From positions 1 through 12,016 of the forward strand of contig DATFXF010000236.1 in the NCBI GenBank assembly GCA_035258565.1: a DNA stretch of 12,016 nt, written 5' to 3'. This document shows, piece by piece, positions 5,897 to 12,016 of this stretch. The DNA is from DATFXF01 sp035258565. Lineage in GTDB: Bacteria > Acidobacteriota > Terriglobia > Acidiferrales > UBA7541. Numbering within the stretch: position 1 is the stretch's first letter; every line of letters starts with the position of its first letter. The notes beneath the pieces are model-generated. The model searched no databases and was not told where the DNA came from. It was given only the letters and a program-made list of their open reading frames with translations. The position numbers and the translations under genes were made by a program.

Positions 5897-5992
5897 ATGA
5901 TTGCCTTCGTGATGATCGGCGCATTAGTCATCCTGGCCTTCCTGTCGGTGGCCAGCTCGCTTTCGGGCTATGGGGGCCGGCGCCTGCTGTAG
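5897..5992 (+). CDS. 31-residue single-span membrane microprotein
   Basis: A short reading frame encodes 31 residues: a hydrophobic stretch from Ile2 to about Val18 (IAFVMIGALVILAFLSV), then a small polar tail with Gly-Gly-Arg-Arg. This is the composition of a single transmembrane helix with a positively charged C-terminal end. Translation is supported by GAGGAG (5885-5890) placed 6 nt before ATG5897, one of the better ribosome binding sites in the window. It sits in the 497-nt gap between polX and ino1, on the same strand. The rest of that gap (5729-5896 and 5993-6225) shows only small stems, such as TGTCC 5776-5780 with GGACA 5786-5790, and no gene. I recognise no family. It may be a real small membrane protein or a chance frame; the start signal and clean hydrophobic profile favour the former. 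Confidence 0.5.
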   Translation: MIAFVMIGALVILAFLSVASSLSGYGGRRLL

Positions 5993-5997
5993 CCCCC
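5972..5997. repeat. inverted repeat over the stop of the small membrane ORF
   Basis: GGGGGC (5972-5977) can pair with GCCCCC (5992-5997) across a 14-nt loop, spanning the stop codon of the small ORF. GGGGG at 6015-6019 could compete for the same C run. It may be a pause or processing hairpin; there is no T tract. Confidence 0.3.
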
Positions 5998-6225
5998 GCT
6001 CGCTTCAGACGACTGGGGGATCGAGGGCCACTCCCGTCTCTACGGACTCGGGCACTTCAACACCGCCAGGGGGATACGATGATCCTTTCCAATTCCACAG
6101 CTCGTCAAACATTGCAAATCCCCTGACGTTCGCGCATCATACTCAGTTTTCCTCACGCGAGCCCACCCGCGATGTGGCCTCGCGTCAAAGCTCATCAGCG
6201 CCAACCTTGGATTGGGGGAATCGTC

Positions 6226-7539
6226 ATGCGTCGGCCAGCAAGTATCGCTCCGCCAAAAGGAAGACTGGGGGTGCTCACACCCGGCATGGGCGCCGTCAGC
6301 ACCACGTTCATGTCCGGAGTGGAACTCGTCCGCAAGGGCGGTGCGATGCCGGTGGGCTCGCTGACGCAGCTTGGCACTATCCGCCTGGGCAAGCGCACGG
6401 AGGGTCGCTCGCCGCTGATCAAGGATTTCGTGTCCCTCGAGAAGCTGGACAACATCGTCTTTGGCGGGTGGGACATTTTCCCTGATTCCGCTTACGAAAC
6501 CGCGCAGAAGGCGGGTGTGCTCGAGCCACCTCACCTCGAGAAAGTGAAAGGTTTCCTTTCCGGCATCCGGCCGATGAAAGCCGCGTTTGATCAGAACTAC
6601 GTGAAGAAGCTCGAAGGCTCACACGTCAAGAAGGCGAAGACGAAGTTCGATCTGGCTGAGCAGATCAAGGAAGACATCCAGAGCTTCAAGAAAAAGTCTG
6701 GCGCCCAGCGGCTGGTGATGGTGTGGTGCGGCTCAACGGAGGTGTATCTGACCCAAGACGAAGTGCACGGCGACGCAAGCAAGTTCGAGAAAGCCATGAA
6801 GTCGAACCATCCGGCTATTGCACCTTCGATGCTCTACGCTTGGGCCGCGATCAAGAGCAACGTGCCGTTCGCGAATGGTGCGCCGAATCTGACGGTGGAC
6901 ATTCCGGCGCTCGAGCAGTTGGCCCGCGATCATAATGTGCCCATCTGCGGCAAGGACTTCAAGACCGGCCAGACCCTGCTGAAGACGATTCTTGCGCCCG
7001 GGTTCAAAGCGCGCATGCTTGGCGTGCACGGCTGGTTTTCTACGAACATCCTCGGCAACCGCGACGGCGAAGTGCTCGACGACCCCGAATCGTTCAAGAC
7101 CAAGGAAGAATCGAAGCTCGGCGTGCTCGATTACATCCTCCAGCCGCACCTTTACCCGCATCTCTACGGCCAGATCCACCACAAGGTGCGCATCAACTAC
7201 TACCCGCCGCGCGGTGACAACAAAGAGGGCTGGGATAACATCGACATCTTCGGCTGGCTCGGCTACCCAATGCAGATCAAGGTGGACTTTCTCTGCCGGG
7301 ATTCGATTCTAGCCGCGCCAATCGTGCTGGACTTGGTACTCTTCCTCGATTTGGCACAGCGGGCCGGGCTGCGGGGCATTCAGGAGTGGCTGAGCTTCTA
7401 CTTCAAGTCTCCCATGTGCGCCCCGCAGCTCTATCCCGAGCACGACCTCTTCATTCAACTCATGAAGCTGAAGAATACGCTGCGCTGGCTGATGGGCGAA
7501 GACCTCATCACCCACCTTGGCTCCGAATATTACGATTGA
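6226..7539 (+). CDS. ino1: inositol-3-phosphate synthase (INO1 type)
   Basis: The product converts D-glucose 6-phosphate to 1D-myo-inositol 3-phosphate with NAD+ as a recycled cofactor, the first step to inositol lipids and inositol solutes. From ATG6226 the protein has 437 residues. It shows an N-terminal Rossmann segment GRLGVLTPGMGAV (12-24), then the GKDFKTGQT motif (242-250) with the conserved active-site lysines, LGNRDG (276-281, matching LGNNDG in yeast Ino1), KTKEESK (291-297), and CRDSILAAPIVLDL (357-370, close to yeast CEDSLLATPLIIDL). The frame is open to an ATG at 6172, but GGGGGAA (6214-6220) lies 5 nt before ATG6226 and family similarity begins soon after it. The preceding 233 nt contain no gene and no clear promoter. 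It is transcribed towards the minus-strand methyltransferase gene, 121 nt away. Inositol may feed phosphatidylinositol or a compatible solute; no downstream phosphatase is adjacent. Confidence 0.93.
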   Translation: MRRPASIAPPKGRLGVLTPGMGAVSTTFMSGVELVRKGGAMPVGSLTQLGTIRLGKRTEGRSPLIKDFVSLEKLDNIVFGGWDIFPDSAYETAQKAGVLEPPHLEKVKGFLSGIRPMKAAFDQNYVKKLEGSHVKKAKTKFDLAEQIKEDIQSFKKKSGAQRLVMVWCGSTEVYLTQDEVHGDASKFEKAMKSNHPAIAPSMLYAWAAIKSNVPFANGAPNLTVDIPALEQLARDHNVPICGKDFKTGQTLLKTILAPGFKARMLGVHGWFSTNILGNRDGEVLDDPESFKTKEESKLGVLDYILQPHLYPHLYGQIHHKVRINYYPPRGDNKEGWDNIDIFGWLGYPMQIKVDFLCRDSILAAPIVLDLVLFLDLAQRAGLRGIQEWLSFYFKSPMCAPQLYPEHDLFIQLMKLKNTLRWLMGEDLITHLGSEYYD

Positions 7540-7660
7540 CCCCGTGGTTGCTGGATTCACGGCTCAAAGAGGTTCGCCGTTGCTGGGTGCTGCTTGGTCG
7601 ATCCCTTGGTGCCTCTCCTCGCTCGAGAAGCAATAACTTCCAGAGCTCTGTGCCAAACCA

Positions 7661-8467
7661 TTACTTGCGTCCATTTTGTTTTGCTGGGGGGCTCGGAAGG
7701 CCAATCAAATAGGTTATGGTGACCGGGAGGGGCCCTTGGCGCTCCTCTCCGATGTCCCACTGATATTCATTTGCGGAAACCTCTTCGAGAAGTTCACCGA
7801 GCTCGGCGGGAGAATACGTGCGTATGCAGGACACAATTCCGTCAAACAAGAGAACAAACGGAACGAGCGGAATCAAGTAGGTCCACAGCAAACGCGACCA
7901 CCGGAACGGACGCACAAAGGGCACAAAGATGAGGGCTAGGACGGGGACCACCAGGGTCAGGAGGATCGTAAGGGGCTGCCGCCTTGGTAGCTCAAAGATG
8001 CCGATCCCTTGTCGATGATCAACAGCATCCTGGAGAATGGCCCGAGCGTCCGCAGGCCGGAAATGGTGGAAGGAGGTGAAGAGTGTCCGGAATCCCTCTA
8101 GCTCGGGCGAGACTCGGGTTACCTCCACCGGGAGCGCGCAAAAATCAATCCTGTGCCGGGAGGCGATCTGCGCATACTCGAACGCGGCTAGATTGGGATA
8201 CTTGTCCGTCAAGCGCACATCGACGGGAAAATTCCCCTCCTCTTCAAAGGCTCGCAGCAGTCGCAGCCATGGTCCCCCAGCACCCGAACACAGGTCGACG
8301 ACCTGGTGCGTCTTGGCACCTTCAAGCGCCCTCCGAAGTCGCGGAATGACGGGCTTGTAGAGATTCCAGAAGTTGATGATGAACTGAAGGGTGTCGGTGA
8401 CAGAGTCCCGAAGAAACCTGGGGAACCAAGCCTGCTCATGAATCTCGATCCATTGCCTCCGACGCAC
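7661..8467 (-). CDS. class I SAM-dependent methyltransferase with hydrophobic segments
   Basis: This is the only convincing minus-strand gene. The 268-residue product has a class I methyltransferase motif I, VVDLCSGAGGP (56-66), an acidic residue after the next strand (Asp88 in LTDKYP), and TSFHHF (131-136) in the motif IV position. Unusually, two long hydrophobic stretches follow at about 165-188 and 193-215, separated by RPFRWSR. These would place the C-terminal half in or on the membrane. The frame then ends with an ordinary soluble strand (PVTITYLIGLP). It starts at a GTG (8467) with GAGGAG 5 nt upstream on that strand. The substrate is unknown; a lipid or quinone-like acceptor is possible, given the membrane segments, but this is inference. 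It converges on ino1 and diverges from the DUF1579 gene, so it is probably its own transcription unit. Confidence 0.82.
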   Translation of the reverse strand: MRRRQWIEIHEQAWFPRFLRDSVTDTLQFIINFWNLYKPVIPRLRRALEGAKTHQVVDLCSGAGGPWLRLLRAFEEEGNFPVDVRLTDKYPNLAAFEYAQIASRHRIDFCALPVEVTRVSPELEGFRTLFTSFHHFRPADARAILQDAVDHRQGIGIFELPRRQPLTILLTLVVPVLALIFVPFVRPFRWSRLLWTYLIPLVPFVLLFDGIVSCIRTYSPAELGELLEEVSANEYQWDIGEERQGPLPVTITYLIGLPSPPAKQNGRK

Positions 8468-8753
8468 GAAATCTCCTCAGGGCGGGCGGCCGCTGTCCAG
8501 TTGTGAGGGAGCATAGCATGGTTTCTTTGAGCAGCCATGGACACTCGGTCTTTCCAAGGCAATCCCTCGTAAGGTCCGAACCAGACCGTTCTGTTTCGTC
8601 AAACAGACTCCTATTGCGCCTATTCCGCCCGGTAGCATTCAGCATCGTGGGCGTGCTAGGATGACGCGGTCCATGGACAAGCAGCCCGCGAAGAATCCCT
8701 TTTGTGACGCTGGGATTCGATTTCTGAGACAGAAAATACCGACGGAGGAGCGC

Positions 8754-9305
8754 ATGAACAAGAAGAAGGACGTGGCCCTCGCCGCTAGCATTCTGATGGT
8801 TTTGACTTGGGTAGGAACAGCGCTGGGGCAAGCCCCCTCAAGCCCACCCAAGCCAGGGCCGGAGCATAAAAAGCTTGCCTATTTTGCCGGCAAGTGGGTG
8901 TCCGAGGGGGAAACAAAGCCGGGTCCCTTTGGCCCGGGCGGCAAGTTCACGTTCTCGGAAAACTGCGAGTGGTTCTCGAGCGGCTTCGCACTCGTGTGTC
9001 ATTCCGAGGGGAAGATGCCGCAAGGCACCGTGAAGGGGCTCAGCGTCCTGGGCTATGACCCAGAGGAGAAGACCTATATCTATTTCGAGACGAACAGCAT
9101 GGGTGAGAACGTCTTCTCTCGTGGTGTGGTCGAAGGCGACACCTGGACTTGGAACAACGAAAGCAAAATGGGTGGGAAGCCTGTTCACATGCGATTCACG
9201 CTGAAGCAGGTCTCGGCCGATTCAGCCACCTATAAGTTTGAAATGGGCAGCGACAATGAGCCACTCAAAGTGGTAATGGAAGGTAAACAAACGCGCGTCA
9301 AGTGA
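8754..9305 (+). CDS. secreted DUF1579 family protein
   Basis: This is a 183-residue exported protein of the DUF1579 family, predicted lipocalin-like beta-barrels of unknown role. The N-terminus MNKKKDVALAA... has a charged start, a hydrophobic core to about residue 24 and a likely signal peptidase site after ALG (23-25), so the mature protein begins near Gln26. The domain begins with HKKLAYFAGKW (38-48) and has the GYDPEEKTY strand pair (100-108). It ends in TLKQVSADSATYKFEM, with the usual alternation of strands. Cys71 and Cys82 could form a disulfide after export. The frame is open from 8661, but I choose ATG8754 because it starts the signal peptide and has GGAGGAG (8744-8750) just before it. 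The 286-nt gap to the divergent methyltransferase gene contains no gene and only doubtful -10 boxes, such as TAGGAT at 8657-8662. Confidence 0.85.
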   Translation: MNKKKDVALAASILMVLTWVGTALGQAPSSPPKPGPEHKKLAYFAGKWVSEGETKPGPFGPGGKFTFSENCEWFSSGFALVCHSEGKMPQGTVKGLSVLGYDPEEKTYIYFETNSMGENVFSRGVVEGDTWTWNNESKMGGKPVHMRFTLKQVSADSATYKFEMGSDNEPLKVVMEGKQTRVK

Positions 9306-9379
9306 CCGCGCATCGGTTCGGTTCTCGAGCGCGGTGCGAGTTTACAGGCGACCTGAGTTCTCGTCGATAGGCCCACGAC

Positions 9380-10111
9380 ATGCCCTGCGTGGCGCTCTTC
9401 ATCTCGTGTTTCGTTGATCAGTTGAACCCCGAAGTCGGCCTGGACACCGTGCGCGTGCTGCGCGGGGTCGGCTACGACGTGGATTTCCCGGAAGGGCAAA
9501 CCTGCTGCGGCCAGCCCGCCTTCAACACCGGGTATTGGGACGATGCGCGGCCGATCGCGGAGCGCTTCGTGCGCATCTTCAGCTCCGCGGAGGTAGTGGT
9601 CTGCCCCTCGGGCTCCTGCACGACCATGGTGCGCAATTTCTATCCCGAGCTTCTGGCCTCCCACCCGCTGCACGCAGAAGCACTAAGCCTCAGCCAGCGC
9701 GTCTTCGAGCTTTCCGAATTCTTGGTACGGGTGGCCAAGGTGACCGATATCGGCGCGACATTTCCGCACCGCGTCACCTTCCATGACTCCTGCCATGCGC
9801 TGCGGGAACTGCACCTAAAGGGAGAACCTCGCGAACTGCTGCGACACGTTCGCGGCCTCGAACTCGTCGAGCTCCCCTACGGCGAGGAATGTTGCGGCTT
9901 CGGGGGAACGTTCGCGACGAAATATGGCATGATCTCTGCCGCCATGGGCGATACCAAGGCGGGGAACATCGAAGCCTCGGGGGCCGAGTACGTCACTGCT
10001 CTCGATTCGAGTTGCCTGATGCACATCGACGGCATCCTTCGCCGCCGCGCCTCCCAGGCACGCACCATCCATCTGGCCAGCATCCTAGCGCAGCGGGAAG
10101 GCCCGCGATGA
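9380..10111 (+). CDS. lutA: L-lactate utilisation protein LutA (CCG-domain Fe-S protein)
   Basis: LutA is one of three subunits of the iron-sulfur complex that oxidises L-lactate to pyruvate (also known as YkgE in E. coli). The 243-residue product consists of two cysteine-rich CCG domains like those of glycolate oxidase GlpC/GlcF and heterodisulfide reductase HdrB. The first has Cys10, CCGQP (42-46) and CPSGSC (75-80); the second has DSCHAL (136-141), ECCGFGG (170-176) and SSCLMH (210-215). This is the complete cysteine pattern and the normal length. ATG9380 begins the conserved start MPCVALFISC. The ribosome binding site is weak (ATAGG about 9 nt upstream). The last 4 nt overlap the start of lutB (ATGA), a sign of coupled translation. 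No lactate permease or regulator is seen in the 74 nt upstream or anywhere in the window. Confidence 0.93.
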   Translation: MPCVALFISCFVDQLNPEVGLDTVRVLRGVGYDVDFPEGQTCCGQPAFNTGYWDDARPIAERFVRIFSSAEVVVCPSGSCTTMVRNFYPELLASHPLHAEALSLSQRVFELSEFLVRVAKVTDIGATFPHRVTFHDSCHALRELHLKGEPRELLRHVRGLELVELPYGEECCGFGGTFATKYGMISAAMGDTKAGNIEASGAEYVTALDSSCLMHIDGILRRRASQARTIHLASILAQREGPR

Positions 10112-11520
10112 GCGCGGCCGCGAGGGAATTCCTCCGCAGCGCGGCAGAAAAGTCCGCCGACCTGACGCACCGCCAAATTATTCGTCGCGGGATTGACCAG
10201 TACAACGCCGCGTTCGAGCGTGGACGCTCGCGATTCCTTGACTGGGAGGCTGCGCGGGAGAGGTGCCAGGAGATCAAGTGGGAGGCCATCAATCATCTCG
10301 ACCGCTACCTTGCGGAATTCGAGCAGCGCGTGAAGGAACGCGACGGGCAGGTGTTCTGGGCGGAGACCGCGGAGGAGGCGCGGAACTATGTCGCGGAGCT
10401 GGCCAAGCGCCGTGGCGTGCGTAAAGTCGTGAAATCGAAGTCCATGGTAACCGAGGAGATTCACCTCAGCCCGGCCCTCAACAAGCTGGGAATCGAAGTG
10501 TTCGAGACCGATCTGGGCGAGTTTATCGTGCAGTTGCGCAACGAGCCGCCGTACCACATCGTCACACCCGCCATGCACCTCACGCGCGGCCAGATCGCTC
10601 ATCTGTTCCGCGACAAGCTGGGCAACGTGGACAGCGAGGAGCCAGAAGAGTTGGTCGCTGCCGCGCGCCGCGCGCTGCGCCGCGCCTTCTTTGCGGCCGA
10701 GATGGGCATCAGCGGGGCGAACTTCCTGGTCGCCGATGTGGGCATGGTTGCCGTCACAACCAACGAGGGCAACGGGCGTCTGTGCACCAGCGTGCCGCGC
10801 ATCCACGTGGCGGTCACCGGAATCGAAAAAGTGATCCCGCGCTTCGAGGACCTGGCGGTGCTCTGGCCCGTGCTGGCCACTTCGGGCACCGGGCAGCCCA
10901 TCACCTGCTATAACACGCTGATCGGAGGACCTCGCCGGCCCGGCGAGGTCGACGGCCCCGAAGAGTTTCACGTCGTGCTGCTCGATAACGGCCGCAGCCA
11001 ATTGCTTGCTGACGCTGAGCAGCGCGAGGTGCTGCACTGTATCCGCTGTGGAGCGTGCCTCAATGCTTGCCCGGTCTTTCGCAATGTTGGCGGGCACACC
11101 TACGGCACCACGTATCAGGGTCCCATCGGAAGTGTGCTGACCCCGCACCTGCGCGGGATCCATGAATTCCAGCACCTTCCCTACGCCTCGTCTCTGTGCG
11201 GAGCCTGCGCGGAGGTCTGTCCGGTCCGCATCGAGCTCCCCCGCCACCTGCTGCATAACCGCCGCAACGCCATTTCTGCGAAGACACATTCGCCGGGCGA
11301 ACGGATCGCGTTCAAGTTGTGGCAGTGGACGATGCTCGACGCGGGGCGCTTCCAGGCAGCGGGATGGGTGGCCCGGATGACGCTGCGAATGATCTATCGG
11401 TTGGGATTAGCGGGGTCGGTGCTCGATCCCATGCGCAGGTGGACCAAGTACCGCGCCGCACTGCCGATTCCGGACCACTCTTTCCGCGCGCTGTGGAGAA
11501 AACAGAATGGAGCAGGCTGA
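10108..11520 (+). CDS. lutB: L-lactate utilisation protein LutB (LUD plus ferredoxin domain)
   Basis: LutB (YkgF) is the large iron-sulfur subunit of the lactate oxidation complex. The 470-residue product has an N-terminal LUD domain (about 65-300), with VTEEIHLSPALNKLG (114-128), ISGANFLVADVG (201-212) and the SVPRIHVAVTGIEK region (228-241). A ferredoxin-like domain follows with CIRCGACLNACP (311-322) and, about 40 residues on, SSLCGACAEVCP (361-372). The second motif has Ser361 where a first cysteine would stand, giving seven cysteines, which I believe is common in LutB. A C-terminal tail, ending near SFRALWRKQ, is the usual LutB extension. The start is ATG10108, in a 4-nt overlap with the lutA stop, although the frame is open further upstream; the 73 extra residues read there are lutA in another frame. 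Confidence 0.94.
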   Translation: MSAAAREFLRSAAEKSADLTHRQIIRRGIDQYNAAFERGRSRFLDWEAARERCQEIKWEAINHLDRYLAEFEQRVKERDGQVFWAETAEEARNYVAELAKRRGVRKVVKSKSMVTEEIHLSPALNKLGIEVFETDLGEFIVQLRNEPPYHIVTPAMHLTRGQIAHLFRDKLGNVDSEEPEELVAAARRALRRAFFAAEMGISGANFLVADVGMVAVTTNEGNGRLCTSVPRIHVAVTGIEKVIPRFEDLAVLWPVLATSGTGQPITCYNTLIGGPRRPGEVDGPEEFHVVLLDNGRSQLLADAEQREVLHCIRCGACLNACPVFRNVGGHTYGTTYQGPIGSVLTPHLRGIHEFQHLPYASSLCGACAEVCPVRIELPRHLLHNRRNAISAKTHSPGERIAFKLWQWTMLDAGRFQAAGWVARMTLRMIYRLGLAGSVLDPMRRWTKYRAALPIPDHSFRALWRKQNGAG

Positions 11521-12016
11521 GAACCCCAGCCGTGACCGCATCCTGGAGCGGATCCGGATAGCCCTGCGCACGCCCGCGCCCCGGCATGACGCCAAGGCGG
11601 GCAGGCAGATCTTCCCCACAGTGACAGATGCCCTGGAACGTTTCCGGCAGGAATGCGTGGCAAACAAGACCGAGTGCCTGGTCACTTCCGACTTTGCGGC
11701 AAGTCGAGCGGCCATCGCCACCGTGCTGGCTTCGCTCCCCATGGGAGAAATCTTCGTGCAAGAAGCGCCGGAACTGCACCGCATGGCCCAGGCCTGGCAG
11801 GATGGACGCAGCGTCCGCTGGTCTGGCGACGGCCCCCCGAGCGAGGCTTCACAGGCCACGATTACGCTGGCCGAGGCCCTTGTGGCCGAAACCGGCTCGG
11901 TGCTGGTGTCCGCGGCGTGCGGGGGACGTGGAGCCTCGGTGGTGGCGCCCGTGCACATCGTCCTGACGCGACTCGAGCAGCTCGTGCCAAGCCTCAAGGC
12001 GGCGCTCGCCCAGGTG
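11507..12016 (+). CDS. lutC: L-lactate utilisation protein LutC, 3' truncated by window edge
   Basis: This is the third gene of the lut operon (YkgG), a LUD-domain protein. It begins at ATG11507, 14 nt before the end of lutB, with GGAGA at 11494-11498 as ribosome binding site, and stays open for 170 codons to the end of the window. Family members have roughly 200-240 residues, so the final portion is missing. The N-terminus SRDRILERIRIAL is the typical start helix. The best LUD signature is AEALVAETGSVLV (122-134), followed by Arg141, Ser144 and the VAPVHIVL strand (146-153). The Glu-Thr-Gly-Ser of this motif is a family feature. It is translated from the same mRNA as lutA and lutB and completes the three-part complex. 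The residual uncertainty concerns only the unseen C-terminus. Confidence 0.9.
   Translation, partial: MEQAENPSRDRILERIRIALRTPAPRHDAKAGRQIFPTVTDALERFRQECVANKTECLVTSDFAASRAAIATVLASLPMGEIFVQEAPELHRMAQAWQDGRSVRWSGDGPPSEASQATITLAEALVAETGSVLVSAACGGRGASVVAPVHIVLTRLEQLVPSLKAALAQV

Noticed and set aside
9306..9334. CCGCGC/GCGCGG inverted repeat after the DUF1579 gene as a terminator
   Set aside because: The stem is 6 bp with a 17-nt loop and no T tract follows, so it is too weak to call.
9889..10107. The 5' extension of lutB inside lutA
   Set aside because: The 73 extra residues are lutA read in another frame; ATG10108 overlaps the lutA stop by 4 nt and begins LutB-like sequence.
11188..11226. Missing cysteine in the second LutB Fe-S motif as a defect
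   Set aside because: Ser at that position in the SSLCGAC motif appears to be normal for LutB, so it is not a mutation particular to this gene.
9877..11289. A 470-codon open frame on the minus strand opposite lutA and lutB
   Set aside because: It lies entirely antisense to two well-recognised genes with complete cysteine motifs, has no recognisable domain, and long antisense frames are common in GC-rich coding DNA.

Overview
This GC-rich window reads like a chromosomal segment of a soil-type bacterium. The best guess is an Acidobacteriota member, from the mix of a DUF5666-like protein, a secreted DUF1579 protein, a bacterial DRG-type GTPase, PolX, an INO1-type inositol-phosphate synthase and a LutABC operon. 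No rRNA, tRNA, transposase, CRISPR array or phage gene was found, so the taxonomic call is inference from gene content.

Layout, left to right. (1) 1-1248: the 3' part of a DUF169 gene followed 7 nt later by a Nudix hydrolase of the ADP-ribose pyrophosphatase type, probably co-transcribed. (2) 1249-1577: non-coding, with several nested inverted repeats that could form a structured RNA. (3) 1578-2072: a DUF5666-like C-terminal module, probably a remnant of a longer protein, closed by a strong intrinsic terminator at 2102-2140. (4) 2207-2565: a cold-shock protein gene with an extended -10 promoter, a direct repeat over its -35 box, a long leader and a TTG start behind a consensus ribosome binding site. 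(5) 2678-3664: a DRG/Obg-like GTPase with a C-terminal TGS domain and an altered G3 motif. (6) 3665-3913: non-coding, with palindromes and a TATAAT box placed so that the next mRNA would be leaderless. (7) 3914-5728: polX (polymerase X plus PHP nuclease). (8) 5897-5992: a 31-residue membrane microprotein with a good ribosome binding site. (9) 6226-7539: inositol-3-phosphate synthase. (10) 7661-8467, the only gene on the minus strand: a SAM-dependent methyltransferase with two hydrophobic segments. (11) 8754-9305: a secreted DUF1579 protein. (12) 9380-12016: lutA-lutB-lutC, with overlapping reading frames, running off the right edge.

The clearest functional unit is lutABC, which oxidises L-lactate to pyruvate through iron-sulfur proteins. 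The other genes are mostly independent housekeeping or accessory functions: nucleotide clean-up (Nudix), cold or general RNA chaperoning (Csp), ribosome-linked GTPase, DNA repair (PolX) and inositol lipid or compatible solute synthesis (Ino1). No dedicated novel defence or biosynthetic system is visible. The most interesting points are the structured intergenic block at 1312-1462, the membrane microprotein at 5897, the GTPase with a DLPP in place of DxxG, the duplicated element in the csp promoter and the predicted leaderless polX.
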